Source: Sulfurovum sp. (GTDB lineage Bacteria > Campylobacterota > Campylobacteria > Campylobacterales > Sulfurovaceae). From it: DNA of 64,000 nt. The stretch spans positions 1 through 64,000 of the forward strand of contig JAABRH010000002.1 of assembly GCA_011391015.1 (NCBI GenBank), in the 5' to 3' direction. Under the pieces are notes generated by a model. That model did not search any database and was not told the DNA's origin. It saw nothing but the letters and a program-made list of their open reading frames with translations. Positions 62,364-64,000 of this stretch are shown here, piece by piece; within the stretch, counting starts at the first letter, position 1; every line of letters begins with the position of its first letter. The position numbers and the translations under genes are program-made.

Positions 62364-62849
62364 ATGAGTAAAAGTATGCAAGCAAAAAAGACCTATAGGC
62401 CAAATGTTGCAGCTGTGATACTCTCTTCCAAATATCCAGATAAGTGTGAGTTTTTTGTTGCGCACAGGAGTGATATTAAGAATGCGTGGCAGTTTCCGCA
62501 AGGGGGCATCGATGAAGGTGAAACACCCAGAGAAGCCCTGAAGCGGGAATTGCTTGAAGAGATAGGTTGTAATCATGTAGAAGTGTTGGGAGAGTTTCCC
62601 GAATGGATAACGTACGACTTTCCTAAAAACTCGCGAGGCAAAACTTATCCGTATGACGGACAGACGCAAAAGTATTTTCTGGTGCGCCTCAAAGAGAGTG
62701 CCACTATCAATCTGGAAGCGTATGACATCCCAGAGTTTGAAGAGTATGCTTTTGTAGAGTATGAAGAGTTGTTTAAAAAAGTCACCTACTTTAAACGAAA
62801 AGTCTATCGCAGAGTGATTGACTATTTTAAAGAAGAAGGTTTAATTTAA
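62364..62849 (+). CDS. rppH: RNA pyrophosphohydrolase (Nudix hydrolase, RppH/NudH type)
   Basis: The 161-residue protein has the Nudix box GGIDEGETPREALKRELLEEIG and the RppH-type start RPNVAAVILSSKYPDKCEFFVAHR. RppH removes pyrophosphate from mRNA 5' ends to start decay. The frame is open from 62292; the ATG at 62364 is chosen by family length, and one at 62376 is also possible. No strong ribosome-binding site is seen. An AATAAT-type -10 sequence lies upstream. Confidence 0.9.
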   Translation: MSKSMQAKKTYRPNVAAVILSSKYPDKCEFFVAHRSDIKNAWQFPQGGIDEGETPREALKRELLEEIGCNHVEVLGEFPEWITYDFPKNSRGKTYPYDGQTQKYFLVRLKESATINLEAYDIPEFEEYAFVEYEELFKKVTYFKRKVYRRVIDYFKEEGLI

Positions 62850-62855
62850 ACTGTT

Positions 62856-63020
62856 CCAGTGACAACGTAGTTTTGTGGGTTTTACCCATAAAACGTTATA
62901 ATTCAATAGTTAAAACGGTGCACAGAAAAGCTGCGACTAGTCGCATGAGCCTCCTGCTGAAGCAGTCCCAGTGACTACGCAGCTTTTTGGGCTTGCCCAA
63001 TAAAGCGTTATATTAAATAA
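62856..63020 (+). repeat. Duplicated hairpin-promoter unit and palindromic leader before lysC
   Basis: Two 53-bp copies (62856-62908 and 62968-63020) share CCAGTGAC, a TGGG/CCCA hairpin and a GTTATA -10-like end (TATAAT at 62897, TATATT at 63009). Between them are the palindromes GCGACTAGTCGC (62933-62944) and CTGCT/AGCAG (62954-62965). AAAAGCTGCG (62926-62935) and CGCAGCTTTT (62978-62987) can close a long stem around these. It may act as a terminator for rppH and as promoter and leader for lysC. Confidence 0.55.
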
Positions 63021-63034
63021 AAAAGGTTAGAGAG

Positions 63035-64000
63035 ATGTTGGTTGTACATAAGTATGGCGGTACAAGTGTTGGCGATCTGGAACGTATTGAGAACGTTGCC
63101 AATCGTGTGATAAAAGCAAGAGAAGCGGGTCAGGATATCGTGGTAGTGGTCTCAGCCATGAGCGGTGAGACTAATAAACTGATAAGCTTTGCAGAGCATT
63201 TTACGCTAACACCAGCCAAAAAAGAGATGGATATGCTTTTGAGTTCGGGTGAAAGAGTCACCGCAGCACTGCTTTCTATTGCCTTGCAGGCAAAAGGGTT
63301 TGATGCGGTTGCCATGTCGGGACGTCAAGCGGGTATCGTCACCGATGATGTTCATACGTATGCACGGATTGAGTCGATTGATCCTTCTGCGATGCTTTCT
63401 GCGATTCAAGAAGGTAAAATCGTCATTGTGGCAGGATTTCAAGGCATTAACAAAGACGGTTCGGTCACGACGCTTGGTCGAGGTGGTTCTGACCTTTCTG
63501 CGGTTGCTCTAGCCGGTGCACTAAAAGCAGATCAGTGTGAGATTTACTCCGATGTAGATGGTATCTACACTACTGATCCGCGCATAGAGCCAAAAGCAAA
63601 GAAACTCGATACTATCTCGTATGATGAAATGCTTGAGCTTTCATCACTTGGGGCAAAAGTGTTGCAGAACCGTTCAGTAGAGTTGGCAAAAAAGTTAAAC
63701 ATAAAGCTCTATGCAAAAAGCAGTTTTTCAGATAACGAAGGTACATTGATAACAGAGGAGAGTGAAAATATGGAAGAGGTATTGGTATCGGGTGTAGTAC
63801 TCGATAAAAATCAGGCAAGAGTAACCCTTAGAGGCGTTTCAGATAGACCGGGTATCGCGGCTGAGATCTTTACAATGTTGGCACAGGAGCATATCAATGT
63901 TGATATGATAATCCAAAACGTGGGCACTGATGGTACCACCAACCTTGGGTTTACCGTGCCTCAAAGCGAACATCTCAATGCCAAGAGAGTTATGGAGAGT
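63035..64000 (+). CDS. lysC: Aspartate kinase LysC (partial, N-terminal 322 codons)
   Basis: The gene runs off the right end. The first residues MLVVHKYGGTSVGDLERI carry the KYGGTSV substrate motif; SSGERVTAALLSIALQAKGF, GFQGINKDGSVTTLGRGGSDLSAVALA and YSDVDGIYTTDPRI follow. An ACT-domain-like regulatory part begins near residue 265 (RGVSDRPGIAAEIFTMLAQE). Aspartokinase starts the lysine, threonine, methionine and DAP pathway. An AAAAGG site precedes the ATG. dapC in this window belongs to the same pathway. Confidence 0.93.
   Translation, partial: MLVVHKYGGTSVGDLERIENVANRVIKAREAGQDIVVVVSAMSGETNKLISFAEHFTLTPAKKEMDMLLSSGERVTAALLSIALQAKGFDAVAMSGRQAGIVTDDVHTYARIESIDPSAMLSAIQEGKIVIVAGFQGINKDGSVTTLGRGGSDLSAVALAGALKADQCEIYSDVDGIYTTDPRIEPKAKKLDTISYDEMLELSSLGAKVLQNRSVELAKKLNIKLYAKSSFSDNEGTLITEESENMEEVLVSGVVLDKNQARVTLRGVSDRPGIAAEIFTMLAQEHINVDMIIQNVGTDGTTNLGFTVPQSEHLNAKRVMES

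Noticed and set aside
62850-63034. Lysine riboswitch before lysC
   Set aside because: The region is too short and lacks the known conserved blocks; it consists of a duplicated 53-bp unit around palindromes.

Overview
The window looks like chromosomal DNA of a sulfur-oxidising member of the Campylobacterota (Epsilonproteobacteria), most likely Sulfurovum or a near relative. This is an inference from three things: gene orders known from Campylobacter and Helicobacter (ffh-rpsP-KH-rimM-trmD-rplS; rnr-holA with rpsF-ssb-rpsR; ilvC-deacetylase-dprA with ruvX), a Tat-exported sulfide dehydrogenase flavoprotein, and ovothiol genes. Promoters are mostly a bare TATAAT-type -10 with no clear -35.

Layout. 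1-2.4 kb: end of ffh and the S16/L19 ribosome-maturation operon. 2.4-10.6 kb: smpB, a periplasmic retropepsin-like protein, ycaO, a VF530 protein, a fatty acid desaturase, ispE, truB and a UvrD-type helicase. 10.8-15.1 kb: a LysR regulator, then a minus-strand block with an SspB-like protein, a PabC-like enzyme, cysK, pyrC and yidD. 15.2-21.7 kb: a CHAD protein, a toxin-antitoxin pair, lnt, and yajC-secD-secF. 21.8-26.8 kb: ovoA, a probable ovoB and a PBP4-type peptidase with a SPOR domain. 26.8-37.2 kb: one long plus-strand run for cell wall, DNA and metabolic functions (dapC, murC, mutS2, YfgM-like and BamB-like proteins, xerH, coaX, short hisG, a methyltransferase, a Fur-family regulator).

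37.3-46.7 kb holds rpsF-ssb-rpsR and, further on, rnr-holA. Between them sits an oppositely oriented pair of Tat-exported redox proteins (Rieske and FCSD-type flavoprotein), with related dyad sites upstream of each. htpX, a stomatin and NfeD follow. 46.7-54.9 kb has ilvC, a deacetylase, dprA, tlpA, nagZ and ruvX. dprA is split by a segment of about 2.8 kb bounded by 27-bp imperfect inverted repeats; it carries a ferritin-like protein, an NTF2-like protein, a tRNA-like palindrome and a two-domain lysozyme inhibitor (LprI plus PliI), and no transposase.

55.1-64 kb: a hybrid sensor kinase lacking its phospho-accepting histidines, two tandem NlpC/P60 lipoproteins, queA, tatC, tatB, hemW, rppH, and the start of lysC behind a duplicated promoter-hairpin leader.

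The most interesting parts are the dprA insertion with its lysozyme inhibitor, the redox cassette placed inside a conserved housekeeping cluster, and the degenerate hybrid kinase. All functional calls come from reading motifs and gene context; no database search was run.
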